A stretch of DNA of 64,000 nucleotides from JAKFEW01 sp036675505 (GTDB lineage: Bacteria; Cyanobacteriota; Sericytochromatia; S15B-MN24; JAQBPE01). The DNA lies in assembly GCA_036675505.1 (NCBI GenBank), contig JAKFEW010000156.1:1-64000 (forward strand). Direction: 5' to 3'. Each line of letters opens with the position of its first letter. Within the stretch, counting starts at the first letter, position 1. Below, one piece after another: positions 51,627-60,700 of this stretch. The position numbers were made by a program, and so were the translations under genes. Under the pieces are notes generated by a model. It was given only the letters and a program-made list of their open reading frames with translations. It ran no database searches and was not told the DNA's origin.

Positions 51627-53033
51627 CTAATTGAGCGCGGCGAGCGGGAGGTTTGGCTCGTAAGGGCCGTGGTAAGCTCGCTCGCCGCCTCTCAAGCTGT
51701 GCTCGCCGGTGCCCAGCACGCCGGACACGAGGCCGCGGGCGGAGTTCTCGACTGCCGCGACCGACACGCCCAGGGATGCCGCGAGCTCAGGCACTTGTTT
51801 GCCGTCGAGCATCAGGTCCGTGCCGTCCTTGAGCATGATCCGCGAGATCACCACCTCGTCGCCGAGGTCCTGGCCCGCGAGCCCGGCCGTGACGTCCTGG
51901 TAGGTGAGCAGGCCGGTGACGGAGATCATCGGCCCCCAGAAAGGGCTCTCGAGCGGGCGCAGCAGCACCTCGAGGTTCTCGATCGTATTCAGGCGATCCA
52001 CCAGGGGGCGCATGATCCGCTCGCCCGCCTGGCCCGTTACCACCGTGACCCGCCGCGGCCGGTCCAGGCGCGTGGGCAGGTGTTTGGCGAGGCGCTTGAA
52101 TTCATGGGTCATGAGGGCGCCGCCGCCCACGCCGTCGCCGAGCTGCCAGTAGTCGCCGTAGTGCTGGCTGCCAGGGCCAGGCAAGTCGGCGATGAGGTAG
52201 AACTCGTCGCCCAGCCGAACGATCGGATCGCCGTAAAGCAGCTCGAAGTGCTTCTGCCAGGCCTTTACCTGGGCGATCGTCTCGCGCGCGAGCTCCTTCG
52301 AGACGGGCTCGAGCTGGGGCAAATACTTGCGGAACTGGGAGAGGCCCACGGGCACGATCGCCACCGAGAGCAAATTCGGCATCAAGGACTCGAGGTCTCG
52401 CAGCGTTCGCTCGAGCTCCGGGCCGTCATTGAAGCCGGGGCAGAAGACGATCTGCGCATGAACGTCGATGCCGTTCTTCGCGAGCCTGCGTAGGTGCTTC
52501 ATGATGTCGCCGCCCCTGGGGTGCTTGATCATGTCGGCCCGCAGCTGGGGGTTGGTGGCATGGACCGAGACGTTGAGCGGGCTCAGGCGATCCTGGTAGA
52601 TGCGCTTCCAGTCGTGGGTCTTGAGGTTCGTCAACGTGACGAAGTTGCCCTGCAAGAAGCTCAACCGGTAATCGTCGTCCATGATGTAGAGCGAGTGCCT
52701 CAGCCCGCGCGCCATCTGGTGGATGAAGCAGAACGAGCACTTGTTGTGGCATTCGATGATGTTGTCGAAGACCGCGAGCTCGAAGCCGACGCCGAGGTCG
52801 TCGTCGATCTCCTTCTCCGCCGCCACATGGAAGACGTCGTCGCCGCGCTTCACCTTGAGGCGAATCCGCTCTTCAGCGATCTCCCAGCGGTAGTCGATGA
52901 TGTCGCGCAACGTCCGCCCGTTGACAGCCAAGAGACGGTCCCCGGGACGGAGTTCGAGCCGGGCAGCGATGCTGCCCGGCTCGATGGAAGCGACGATTCC
53001 GCCTTGCGGCTTATTCCTCGTCCGTCGTCCCAC
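51627..53033 (-). CDS. DUF512 radical-SAM protein with PDZ domain
   Basis: A 468-residue protein: N-terminal PDZ-like domain (about 10-75; GSIAARLELRPGDRLLAVNG), radical-SAM half with the cluster motif ECHNKCSFCF (C-x3-C-x2-C at about 95, 99 and 102), and the C-terminal DUF512 domain. This family is common in Cyanobacteria, Firmicutes and relatives; its reaction is unknown. The start is GTG 53033, overlapping the last 23 bases of the S1 gene; upstream codons lie within S1 and lack homology. Translational coupling to S1 is likely. Confidence 0.9.
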   Translation of the reverse strand: MGRRTRNKPQGGIVASIEPGSIAARLELRPGDRLLAVNGRTLRDIIDYRWEIAEERIRLKVKRGDDVFHVAAEKEIDDDLGVGFELAVFDNIIECHNKCSFCFIHQMARGLRHSLYIMDDDYRLSFLQGNFVTLTNLKTHDWKRIYQDRLSPLNVSVHATNPQLRADMIKHPRGGDIMKHLRRLAKNGIDVHAQIVFCPGFNDGPELERTLRDLESLMPNLLSVAIVPVGLSQFRKYLPQLEPVSKELARETIAQVKAWQKHFELLYGDPIVRLGDEFYLIADLPGPGSQHYGDYWQLGDGVGGGALMTHEFKRLAKHLPTRLDRPRRVTVVTGQAGERIMRPLVDRLNTIENLEVLLRPLESPFWGPMISVTGLLTYQDVTAGLAGQDLGDEVVISRIMLKDGTDLMLDGKQVPELAASLGVSVAAVENSARGLVSGVLGTGEHSLRGGERAYHGPYEPNLPLAALN

Positions 53034-54171
53034 TGGTTTCCTCTCCGGCGGGCTCTGCTCCGCTGGTTTCCTCGTCGTACGAATCTTCGTCGTCGCGCTG
53101 GGTGTAGTCCTGGGCGACATCGCGCAGGCTCAGCGAGATGCGGCGGTCTTCCGGACGGAAGCGCTTGATGACGGCGCGGATTTCCTGGCCGACGGAGACG
53201 ACCTCTTCGGGCTTGACCTGGCGATCGGCCATCTCGGCGGTGGGCAGCAGGGCCTCGACGCCGGGCTCGATCTCGACGAAGGCGCCGAACGACGCGAGCT
53301 TCGTGACCTTGCCTTCGATGATTTCGCCTTCGCGGTAACGCTCGGCCAGCGTGGTCCACGGATCGGGCTGCAGCTGCTTGAGCGACAGCGAGATCTTGTG
53401 GCTGTCACGGTCGACCTTGAGGACCTTGAGGGTCAGATCATCGCCGATCTTGAGGACGTCCGACGGGTGCTGGATGCGCTGCCACGAGATCTCGGAGATC
53501 GGGAGCAGGCCGTCGATGCCGCCGAGGTCGATGAAGGCGCCGAAGTCCGCGATGCGGACGACCTTGCCCTCGACCACCTGGCCGACTTCGAGGGAAGCCA
53601 GCGTCTCGGAACGCTGCTTGCCCTTCTCGGCGGCGATGGCCTGGCGGTGCGACAGGATCAGCTTGTTGCGACGCTGGTCGACTTCGATGATCTTCAGCGG
53701 CAGCTCCTGGCCGATCAGCTCCTCGTGCGGGCCCTTGGTGCGCAGCTGCGAAGCCGGCACGAAGCCACGGAGCTTGTAGCAGTCGACGATCACGCCACCC
53801 TTCACGACGTCCTTGACGGGCGCCATGATGGTGGTTTCGCTCTCGTAGTCCTTGACCGCCTGGATCCAGCCACGGGCCTGATCGACGCGCTTCTTGGAGA
53901 GCGTCATCTGGCCGTCTTCATTCTCCTCGCGGAGGATGTACAGCTCCAGCTCGTCGCCCACCTGAACGAACTCGGCGGGGTTACCGACTGGCGTGCTCGA
54001 GAGCTCCCGGATCGGGATGATGCCTTCGGACTTGCCGCCCACGTCGACCAGAACCTCGTCGGGTGAGACTTTGATTACGAAGCCCTTCACGATATCTCCC
54101 TGCTGGAAGTTACGGAAGGTCGACTCGTAATCGATGTTTTCGAATTCGAGACTCTCGTCGACTTGCGTCAT
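53011..54171 (-). CDS. rpsA: 30S ribosomal protein S1 (four S1 domains)
   Basis: A 386-residue protein with four S1/OB domains starting at about residues 23, 107, 195 and 279. The last two have intact RNA-binding faces (VVRIADFGAFIDLGG and VTKLASFGAFVEIEP). The tail is acidic (Glu/Asp/Thr). It helps the ribosome bind mRNA and unfold leaders. Four domains instead of six is like the Gram-positive and cyanobacterial-type proteins. A TAAAAT box at 54332-54327 gives a 150-nt leader. Confidence 0.94.
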   Translation of the reverse strand: MTQVDESLEFENIDYESTFRNFQQGDIVKGFVIKVSPDEVLVDVGGKSEGIIPIRELSSTPVGNPAEFVQVGDELELYILREENEDGQMTLSKKRVDQARGWIQAVKDYESETTIMAPVKDVVKGGVIVDCYKLRGFVPASQLRTKGPHEELIGQELPLKIIEVDQRRNKLILSHRQAIAAEKGKQRSETLASLEVGQVVEGKVVRIADFGAFIDLGGIDGLLPISEISWQRIQHPSDVLKIGDDLTLKVLKVDRDSHKISLSLKQLQPDPWTTLAERYREGEIIEGKVTKLASFGAFVEIEPGVEALLPTAEMADRQVKPEEVVSVGQEIRAVIKRFRPEDRRISLSLRDVAQDYTQRDDEDSYDEETSGAEPAGEETSGTTDEE

Positions 54172-54326
54172 GAAAAGGTTTCCCCTGCTCTTTTGGTCTA
54201 GTTCGTCAGCCGGGATGGCCGGTGCCAGCCACCACTCCCAGCGCAGCGCGTCGGTTTGGCCTCGATTTTCGGGCGTCGACGCTGTCATCACGGTGCTCGG
54301 GCGGATCGCCCTAACATGGCCCGATC

Positions 54327-54332
54327 ATTTTA
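54327..54332 (-). promoter_or_regulatory. Promoter of rpsA
   Basis: Leftward TAAAAT within TTGGTAAAATGATCG, with TTGCGG 18 bp upstream as a possible -35. The predicted leader is about 150 nt (54320-54172), long enough for the autoregulation that S1 mRNAs often show. Confidence 0.5.
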
Positions 54333-54434
54333 CCAAGGGTGGCGGAAAATCCGCAAGGAAGGCCGATCATCGCGCAGGTGCCGCATGGCACCTTGACGTG
54401 CGGCGTTGGTTCCTCGCACCCGGCCGATCCATGG

Positions 54435-54440
54435 TACGCT
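54435..54440 (+). promoter_or_regulatory. -10 box for a leaderless transcript
   Basis: TACGCT within ATGGTACGCTCGG ends 6 nt before the ATG at 54447. It is the same hexamer and spacing as at 8670. Confidence 0.5.
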
Positions 54441-54446
54441 CGGCCC

Positions 54447-54947
54447 ATGTTACGCCGAGCCGCATCCCGCGCCACGAGCGTCCTCGCGGGCCTGGTGGGC
54501 AGGCTCCGCCGCACGCCTCGCGGGCGGCGCTGGGCCGCCGCAGCGGCCTGGATGGCGTTGATCTTCTTGATGTCGGCTCAACCCCAATCGGGCGAGCATT
54601 CCGACTTCCTGGTCCGCCTGATCACGTCCACCTTTCAGCTCGAGCCGACGCCTGAACAGGCCGTCCAATGGCACCACCTGCTCCGCAAGGGCGCGCACTT
54701 CACGGAGTACGCCGTCCTCGCGGCGTTGGCGGCCTGGGCGCTGCCCGCGGGCAGGTGGCGCTGGGTCGCGGCCTGGGCGATCGCCACCGGCTACGCGGCG
54801 ACGGACGAGTTCCACCAGGCCTTCGTCCCGAACCGTGGGCCGACGATGACGGACGTGGGCATCGACAGCATGGGCGCGGCAGCGGCCTCGGCAGCGCTCG
54901 CGCTCCTGAGCAAGGCCCGCTTGCGGACGCAGGCGGGCGCGGCGTGA
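54447..54947 (+). CDS. VanZ-family membrane protein
   Basis: A 166-residue protein. A helix (about 30-47) with MSAQPQ at its end, then RKGAHFTEYAVLAALAAWAL (about 80-99), a further helix, and DEFHQAFVPNRGPTMTDVGIDS (about 118-139), the family's hallmark Glu-Phe-His-Gln. VanZ homologues lie at the inner membrane; the founder gives low-level teicoplanin resistance, but most members have no known role. The TGA overlaps the comF-like GTG (GTGA). Leaderless start is likely. Confidence 0.86.
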   Translation: MLRRAASRATSVLAGLVGRLRRTPRGRRWAAAAAWMALIFLMSAQPQSGEHSDFLVRLITSTFQLEPTPEQAVQWHHLLRKGAHFTEYAVLAALAAWALPAGRWRWVAAWAIATGYAATDEFHQAFVPNRGPTMTDVGIDSMGAAAASAALALLSKARLRTQAGAA

Positions 54948-55567
54948 GGCGTCTCCTGCGGTCGTGGGTGGCGGCGCTGTTCCGCGAGCGCTGCGTGGGC
55001 TGTGGGGCCTGGGGACTGGCCAGCGTCTGCGCGACCTGCCACGCCGCCTGGCCGCCCGCTCCCGACGGCCCGCTGCCGGCAGGCGTCGATGCGGTGCTGG
55101 CCGCCGCGGCATACGCCGGCCCAGCCCGTGGGGCGGTGGCGGCGCTCAAGTTCGGCGGCCGGCCGCGCCTGGCGGTCCCGCTCGGCGAGTCCGTGGCGGC
55201 GCTGCCAGGCCTGCCTGGTCCACCCTGGGTGCTGGTCCCGGCGCCGCTCGCAGCGGGTCGGCGCAGGCTGCGGGGCTACAACCAGGCGGCGCTGTTGGCG
55301 CGGGCGATCGCCCGCCGTCGCGGTCACCGGATGGCGGATGTGCTGCGGCGGCGAGATTCTGCGGGGCCGCAGTCGCGGCTGGGGCGGGCGGCGCGCCTGA
55401 CCAACCTGGCGGGCGCCGTCATCTGCCGGCGACGCCTGGATGGGCTGCGCGTGATCCTGATCGACGACGTGCTGACCACCGGGGCGACCGCCGCGGCCTG
55501 CGCGGCGGCGTTGCGCGAGGCGGGCGCGGTGGCCGTCGTGGTGGCCGTCGCCGCCCGAACGCCGTAG
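54944..55567 (+). CDS. comF: ComF-family phosphoribosyltransferase-like protein
   Basis: A 207-residue protein. N-terminal zinc site with four Cys (C17, C20, C29, C32: CVGCG...VCATC), a central RGYNQAALLARAIA motif (about 108-121), and the PRPP-binding loop VILIDDVLTTGAT (about 169-181). ComF is needed for DNA uptake in competent bacteria and works with the PriA helicase in some species. No other competence genes are visible. GTG start within the VanZ stop. Confidence 0.9.
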   Translation: MRRLLRSWVAALFRERCVGCGAWGLASVCATCHAAWPPAPDGPLPAGVDAVLAAAAYAGPARGAVAALKFGGRPRLAVPLGESVAALPGLPGPPWVLVPAPLAAGRRRLRGYNQAALLARAIARRRGHRMADVLRRRDSAGPQSRLGRAARLTNLAGAVICRRRLDGLRVILIDDVLTTGATAAACAAALREAGAVAVVVAVAARTP

Positions 55568-55596
55568 GGGTCACCCCCGGGTCGGACGGCTGCGAC

Positions 55597-56889
55597 CTAT
55601 GGCGCCAACACCACCACCTTGACGGCGTCTGGCGTCGCGTATTTCTGCACCGCCTCCAACATCTCCTGGCGGCTCACCTGCCGCACGATCTCCGGATACG
55701 TCCGCAGCCAGTGCGGGTCGCCCGCGACCACCGCCGCGAAGCCGAGGCCGCGCGCCCGCGCGGCGAGGTCCCTGGCCGGCACCGTCGCGGCGTTCGCGAC
55801 GGCCGCCTGGGCCCGCGCGTGCTCGTCGAGCCGCACGGTGTTTTGCCTGAGCTCGTCGAAGACCGCCCGCACGGCTTTCTCGCCGGCCGGCAGGGCGGCG
55901 GGCTCGGCCTGAACGGTCAGCAGGAGCGGCGATGGTCCGGCGAGGCGGACGAAGCGCGCGCCGACGTTGGCGGAACCCGCCGGCTCGCCGAGAGCCTTCT
56001 CGAGCCGGGTGCGCGCCACGTGCAGCACCATCTCCAGCGCCGCCTGCTCGCGCGGCGACTTCACGTCGGCACCTTTCACGCCTGCCGCGATGGTGGGCCG
56101 CGGGAACTTCCAGGTCCAGACGCCCGTCACGGCGCGCGTGGGCGCTGCTTCGCCGGGCGCCACGCGCTTGAGCACGGCGGCGTAGCTCCGAACCACGATG
56201 CCGACAGCCTTGCCGGTGTCGAGGTCGCCGGCGAGCACGACCCGGAGGCGGCCCGGCAGGTAGTTGCGGTCGAAGAATGCGCGGGCGTCTCCGGTGTTGA
56301 GCCCGCGGACCGTCTCGGGATCGCCGGACGGCGGATGGCCATAATCGGCCCCATAGGTCGCGGCCATGAAGGCCTCGGCAGCGGCGGCTTCACGGTCCTG
56401 AGACAGCCTGGTCAGGTCCATCGTCAACGCCCGTGCCACCGGCTCCTGCGCCAGGGCGTCCCAGTCGGGCGCGGCGAGCGCCTTGCCCGCCAGCGCCACG
56501 CCAGCCTCGAGCTGGTTGGCAGGCAGCCGCAACTGGAAGTGCGTGAAATCCCGGTCCACTTCGAGGGTGCCGTCGCCACCGAGCGCCTTCACGCCCGGCA
56601 ACAGGGCCGCTTTGCCGCCCTGCCAGATCATGCGCGCGGTCATCGCGGCGACGCCCGGGTAGCCCGGGAAGTCCTGCGCGGAGCCCGCCGCGACCCAGGT
56701 ATCGATCACGACCCGCCGGGTCGCGTGATCCTCGGCCGTCAACACAGCGGCCCCGCCGGGGAGCTTGAACTCGCCGACCATTCCGACGTCCTGGGCGAGC
56801 GCGGGAGCGGGGCCCCCGGCCAGCATGAGCCCGCCCGCGGCGACGAGGCAGAGGCGATGGCGACGAGGGCGCGGAGACGCAAGCTGCAT
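55597..56889 (-). CDS. M16-like zinc-protease homologue lacking the HXXEH motif
   Basis: A 430-residue exported protein: signal peptide ending in AGGPAPALA (about 32). Two M16-type domains follow, with typical segments FFDRNYLPGRLRVVLAGDLD (about 208-227) and a C-terminal half. Where active members have HXXEH there is PGVAAMTARMIWQGG, with no His or Glu, so zinc cannot be bound. In M16B heterodimers one subunit is often inactive; an active partner is not in this window. GGAGG is 4 nt before ATG 56889. Divergent from the PlsC-like gene. Confidence 0.8.
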   Translation of the reverse strand: MQLASPRPRRHRLCLVAAGGLMLAGGPAPALAQDVGMVGEFKLPGGAAVLTAEDHATRRVVIDTWVAAGSAQDFPGYPGVAAMTARMIWQGGKAALLPGVKALGGDGTLEVDRDFTHFQLRLPANQLEAGVALAGKALAAPDWDALAQEPVARALTMDLTRLSQDREAAAAEAFMAATYGADYGHPPSGDPETVRGLNTGDARAFFDRNYLPGRLRVVLAGDLDTGKAVGIVVRSYAAVLKRVAPGEAAPTRAVTGVWTWKFPRPTIAAGVKGADVKSPREQAALEMVLHVARTRLEKALGEPAGSANVGARFVRLAGPSPLLLTVQAEPAALPAGEKAVRAVFDELRQNTVRLDEHARAQAAVANAATVPARDLAARARGLGFAAVVAGDPHWLRTYPEIVRQVSRQEMLEAVQKYATPDAVKVVVLAP

Positions 56890-56925
56890 AGGACCTCCGG
56901 ACGGCTGAAACGGGACGCCACCTGT

Positions 56926-56939
56926 CATAGCATGCTATG
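56926..56939. promoter_or_regulatory. Perfect 14-bp palindrome between divergent genes
   Basis: CATAGCATGCTATG is symmetric about its centre. It lies 36 bp from the M16 start and 12 bp from the PlsC-like start at 56952. It may be an operator for both, or contain overlapping TAGCAT -10 boxes in each direction. Confidence 0.45.
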
Positions 56940-56951
56940 GTGGAGGCGTCC

Positions 56952-57653
56952 ATGAACCTGCCTGCTCCGCGCTCACTGACGATCCATGAGCTGGCCCGGT
57001 ACTCGGTACCGGGCTTGATGCACGCGCGCATCGAGGGGATGGACGCGCCGCCGCGCGAGGGGCCGCTGCTGCTGCTGGTGAACCCCTGCAGCCTGCTCGA
57101 CCCGTGGCTGCTCACGCTCGCCGCGGGCCGCCCAATCCAGACCGGGGTAGAGACGCCGCTCTTCTGGCTCCCGGGGCTCGGCTCGCTGGCCAGCCGCCTG
57201 AACACGGTGCCCCTGCCGCCCCAACGGCCCGCCGACCTCGAGACCTGGAACGCTGAAACTGCTTCGGTCTCGCAGGCTTACGCCGACGCGCTCGACCGCG
57301 GTCACGCCGTCGCACTTTTCGTGCAGCCGGAAATCGAGGAGCGACCGGAAGGCCCCCGTTACGCCTTGCCGCCGGCGTTTCTCGACGTGCTGCTCGCCAC
57401 GCGTGGCGAGCGCATCCCCGTCGTCCCAGCCTTCGCCGCCGGCCGGGGCCGCCAACTCAAGCTGCTCGACAACCCGCTGCTGGCGCGGCTCCTACGCGCC
57501 GGCGCGAGCGTGGCGGACTGGTCATGGCCGCCGGTGCTCTACAGCGACAACGCCCTGCGCCTGGGCAGGCCAGTGATCTGGCGTGATGGGGGTGGCAGCA
57601 CCCTACAAGACTTCCGCACCCAAGTGGAAGATTCGCTAGGCGCCCTGATCTGA
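56952..57653 (+). CDS. PlsC-like acyltransferase homologue lacking the catalytic His
   Basis: A 233-residue protein with the fold order of 1-acylglycerol-3-phosphate acyltransferases. The first motif reads LLVNPCSLLDPWLL (about 45-58) where active enzymes have NHxSxxD: Asp is kept but His is replaced. The substrate motif is FVQPEIEER (about 124-132) instead of FPEGTR, while the following PVLGSL-like helix is conserved (FWLPGLGSLASRL). So it is probably non-catalytic. Start ATG 56952 follows GGAGG by 5 nt. Its last 8 codons and 3' flank are tandemly repeated downstream (57630-57787). Confidence 0.72.
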   Translation: MNLPAPRSLTIHELARYSVPGLMHARIEGMDAPPREGPLLLLVNPCSLLDPWLLTLAAGRPIQTGVETPLFWLPGLGSLASRLNTVPLPPQRPADLETWNAETASVSQAYADALDRGHAVALFVQPEIEERPEGPRYALPPAFLDVLLATRGERIPVVPAFAAGRGRQLKLLDNPLLARLLRAGASVADWSWPPVLYSDNALRLGRPVIWRDGGGSTLQDFRTQVEDSLGALI

Positions 57654-57787
57654 ACCCCCTGGAAGGGGGTGGGTGGGCGGGGCGGCTGTCATGATTCGCT
57701 AGGCGCCCTGATTTAAACCCCCTGGAAGGGGGTGGGCGGGCGGGGCGGCTGTAATGATTCGCTAGGCGCCCTGATCTGAACCCCCTG
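57630..57787. repeat. Tandem repeat, 2.5 copies of 63 bp, containing a gene end
   Basis: Units start at 57630, 57693 and 57756 with GATTCGCTAGGCGCCCTGAT. The first unit begins in the last codons of the PlsC-like gene and includes its stop; each full unit ends with the small hairpin CCCCCTGGAAGGGGG and a G-rich tail. Only 2-3 differences separate the first two units. The third stops where the c-di-GMP gene's own 3' end begins. A recent duplication of a gene end. Confidence 0.9.
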
Positions 57788-57789
57788 AT

Positions 57790-60700
57790 CTAGGGGGTTG
57801 GTGCCGTGTCGCGGTGCTTCACGACCACCTCCAGGCGGTCGATCAGCGCCGGGTCGAAGTGCTGGGAGCGACGCAGCTCGTGGAGCGCCTGTTCCTGCGT
57901 CATCGCCTGCCGGTACGGCCGCGTCGACGTCATCGCCTCGAAAGCGTCCGCAACCGCCAGGATGCGCGCCATGACCGGAATCTCCTCGCCACGCAGGCCG
58001 TCCGGGTAGCCGGAGCCGTCCATGCGCTCGTGGTGATGCCGCACGATCGGCACGATCTCGCGCAGCGCCTCGACGTAGCCGAGGATGCGCGCGCCGACGA
58101 CCGGGTGCGAGCGCACCAGCTCGCGTTCCTCGTGAGACAGCGGCGAGGCCTTTTCGAAGACCTTGTCAGGTATGCTGATCTCGCCGATGTCGTGCAACCG
58201 CACGGCCTGGCGAATCTGCTCGATCTGCGTCTCGGCGAGGCCCGAGCTGGCGGCGAGCGCGGAGACCAGGGCCGTCAGGCGGCTGGGCTCACCGCGTTGC
58301 TTCGCGCGCGTCTCGAGGGCCTCCGCGAGCGCGGCGACCGCGTCGAGGTAGCGCGACTGGCGATCGGCTTCCTGGCGGTGGCGGGCCAGCGCGGCGGCCA
58401 GCCGGCTGCCGATGCCTTTACCGAGTCGCACGTCCAGCGGCGTGAAGTGGTTCAAGTGCTCGCTCAGGCAATACAGCACGCCCAGGCTGACGTCTTCATG
58501 TACCAGTGGCAACATGATCGCCGAGCGCGCGGGGCGCATGGCCTCGAGCTGTTCGTGGAAGGGCCGGTTCACGCGCGGGTCGGCGTGGACGTCGCCGATC
58601 AGGCAGACCTCCTGGAAGACGAAGCAGTGGCCACTCAGGCTTTGCTCGAGCGGCACGCTCCAGTCGGCGCCGAGCGCGTTCAGGCCCCAGGACCCCGAAA
58701 CACGTAGCAGCTTGTTGGTTGGATCGGGCAGCAACACGAGGCAGGCGTCGCCACCCATGGCGCGCGCAGTGAGGTGGGCGATTTCGGCCAGCACCGCGTC
58801 GGGCTCGAAGTTCGCGCCGAGGCGGCTTTCGAGCTCCGCGACCAGGGTCAGGTGCTCACTCGTGGCCTGGTAGAAGTCGTGCCAGACCTGCGCCACCATC
58901 AGCTGGAGCACGTGGAAGAGGCGCTCCTGGATCATGCCGACGGTCATGCGCTCCTCCAGGGAGAAAGGCGCGCCTTGCACCAGGGCCTGGGTCTTCTTGT
59001 AGAAGGCCAGGATCGCGTGTTCCATCTGGGTGATCGTGACGCCGTCCTGGATCAGGCGGGCGAGCTCGGCCTGCACGTCCCGGTAGATCGGAAAGCGTAC
59101 GAAGCGCTCGAGCCAGCCGTTGCGCTCTTCCTCTGTGCTGCCGAGCTTCAGGAGCAGCACCGACACGAACTCGTTGGCGAGCTTGCGCCAGAAATCGTGG
59201 GCGCCTCCCAGGGCTTCGCACACGCGCGGGTCGCCCCACCAGGTGTCGAAGGCGGCATCGATGTTGCCCGTGAGGTAGCGACCCCAGTCGTCGGTGGAAA
59301 TACTTGAAACGGCGCGCATCTGCCGGCGCAACGTCGGTTCGGGTGCCTGCTCCTGCCGGGTGGTCGTGATGGCGACCGGCTGGTCCGGCATGTACACCAC
59401 GCGGCTGACCCGGTCTCGGCCTTCGTGCTTGGACTGGTAAAGGCACTTGTCGGCTTGATCGATGATCGCCTTGGGCTCGAGCAGGCTCAGCGGGTCGCTC
59501 GCGAGGCCCACGCTGGCCGTCACCGTCAGCGGCGTCTGGGCACGGCCCCAAAAGGGATGCGCCTTGATGTTGCGGCGGATGCGCTCCGCGACCTCGAGCG
59601 CCGCTTCCGGCGGCGTCTCGGGCAGGATCACGACAAACTCCTCGCCGCCGTAGCGCGCCACGAGGTCCGTTTCGCGGGTGCTCTTTTGTAACACGCGCGC
59701 CACGCCCTGCAGCACCTGGTCGCCGAGCAAGTGGCCGTGGGTGTCGTTGAACTTCTTGAAGTGGTCGACGTCGAGGATGACGAGCGACGTGCAATGCTTG
59801 TGGCGACGCGCGCGGGCGAGCTCGGCCGTGAGCTGCTCCTCGAAATATCGGCGGTTGTAGAGCTTCGTCAGCCCGTCGGTCACGGCCAGCTGCTGGGTGG
59901 CACGGTAAAGCTGCGCGTTCCTGATCGCGACCGCCGCTTGCGAGGCCAGGATCTTGAGCAGGCGCTCGTCGCCTTCGTCGAAGGCCGAGTCCGAGCGGTG
60001 CAGCAGCGCGATCACGCCGAGCAGCTCCTGGTCCGTCGTAACCGGCACGGCGAGCAGCGAGCGGAAGCCGGAGAGCACACCCACGTCGAGCGACTCCGCG
60101 GCGAGGTCGGCGACCAGGGCCGCGCGCTTCTCCTTCGCGACGTCGCCGATCAGGCCATGCTCGAGCGGCAGCTTGAGGGGCGTCTTGGGCGTCAGCGGAT
60201 CGCTCGTGGCCTGCCGCACCAGCATGTTCGCGGCCGGATCGAGCAGGAAAATCATGCAATCGTGGTAGCCGACGACGCGGCGCATTTCCTGGGTGATGAG
60301 CGTGAGCGTCTGATCCAGCTCGATCTGGCTCGAAATGCGGGTGGCCACCTGTTGGAGGATCGTGAGCTGCTGGTTGAACTCGGCCAGCGCCTGTTCGGAC
60401 TTCTTGACCTGGATGTAGAGCCGCACGCCATATGCGGTGGCGAACATGGGGATCAGCACGAGGCCGGCACCCCACCAGCCTTGCTCCTCATACATGTAAG
60501 CCATCATCAGGGCCATCGGCGCGAGCGCCACGGTGACGATGATCTCGGTGCGATCGTCCTCCCAGAGGATCCGCCAGGGCGAGAGGCCCTTCTTGAGCGA
60601 CAGGTAGCCATCGACGATCAAGAAGGTGACGATGAGGTAGGTCAGCGTGGCGAGCGCGACGTAGGAATTGTCATCAGGCCCGGGGTAGCCGTAGATGTAG

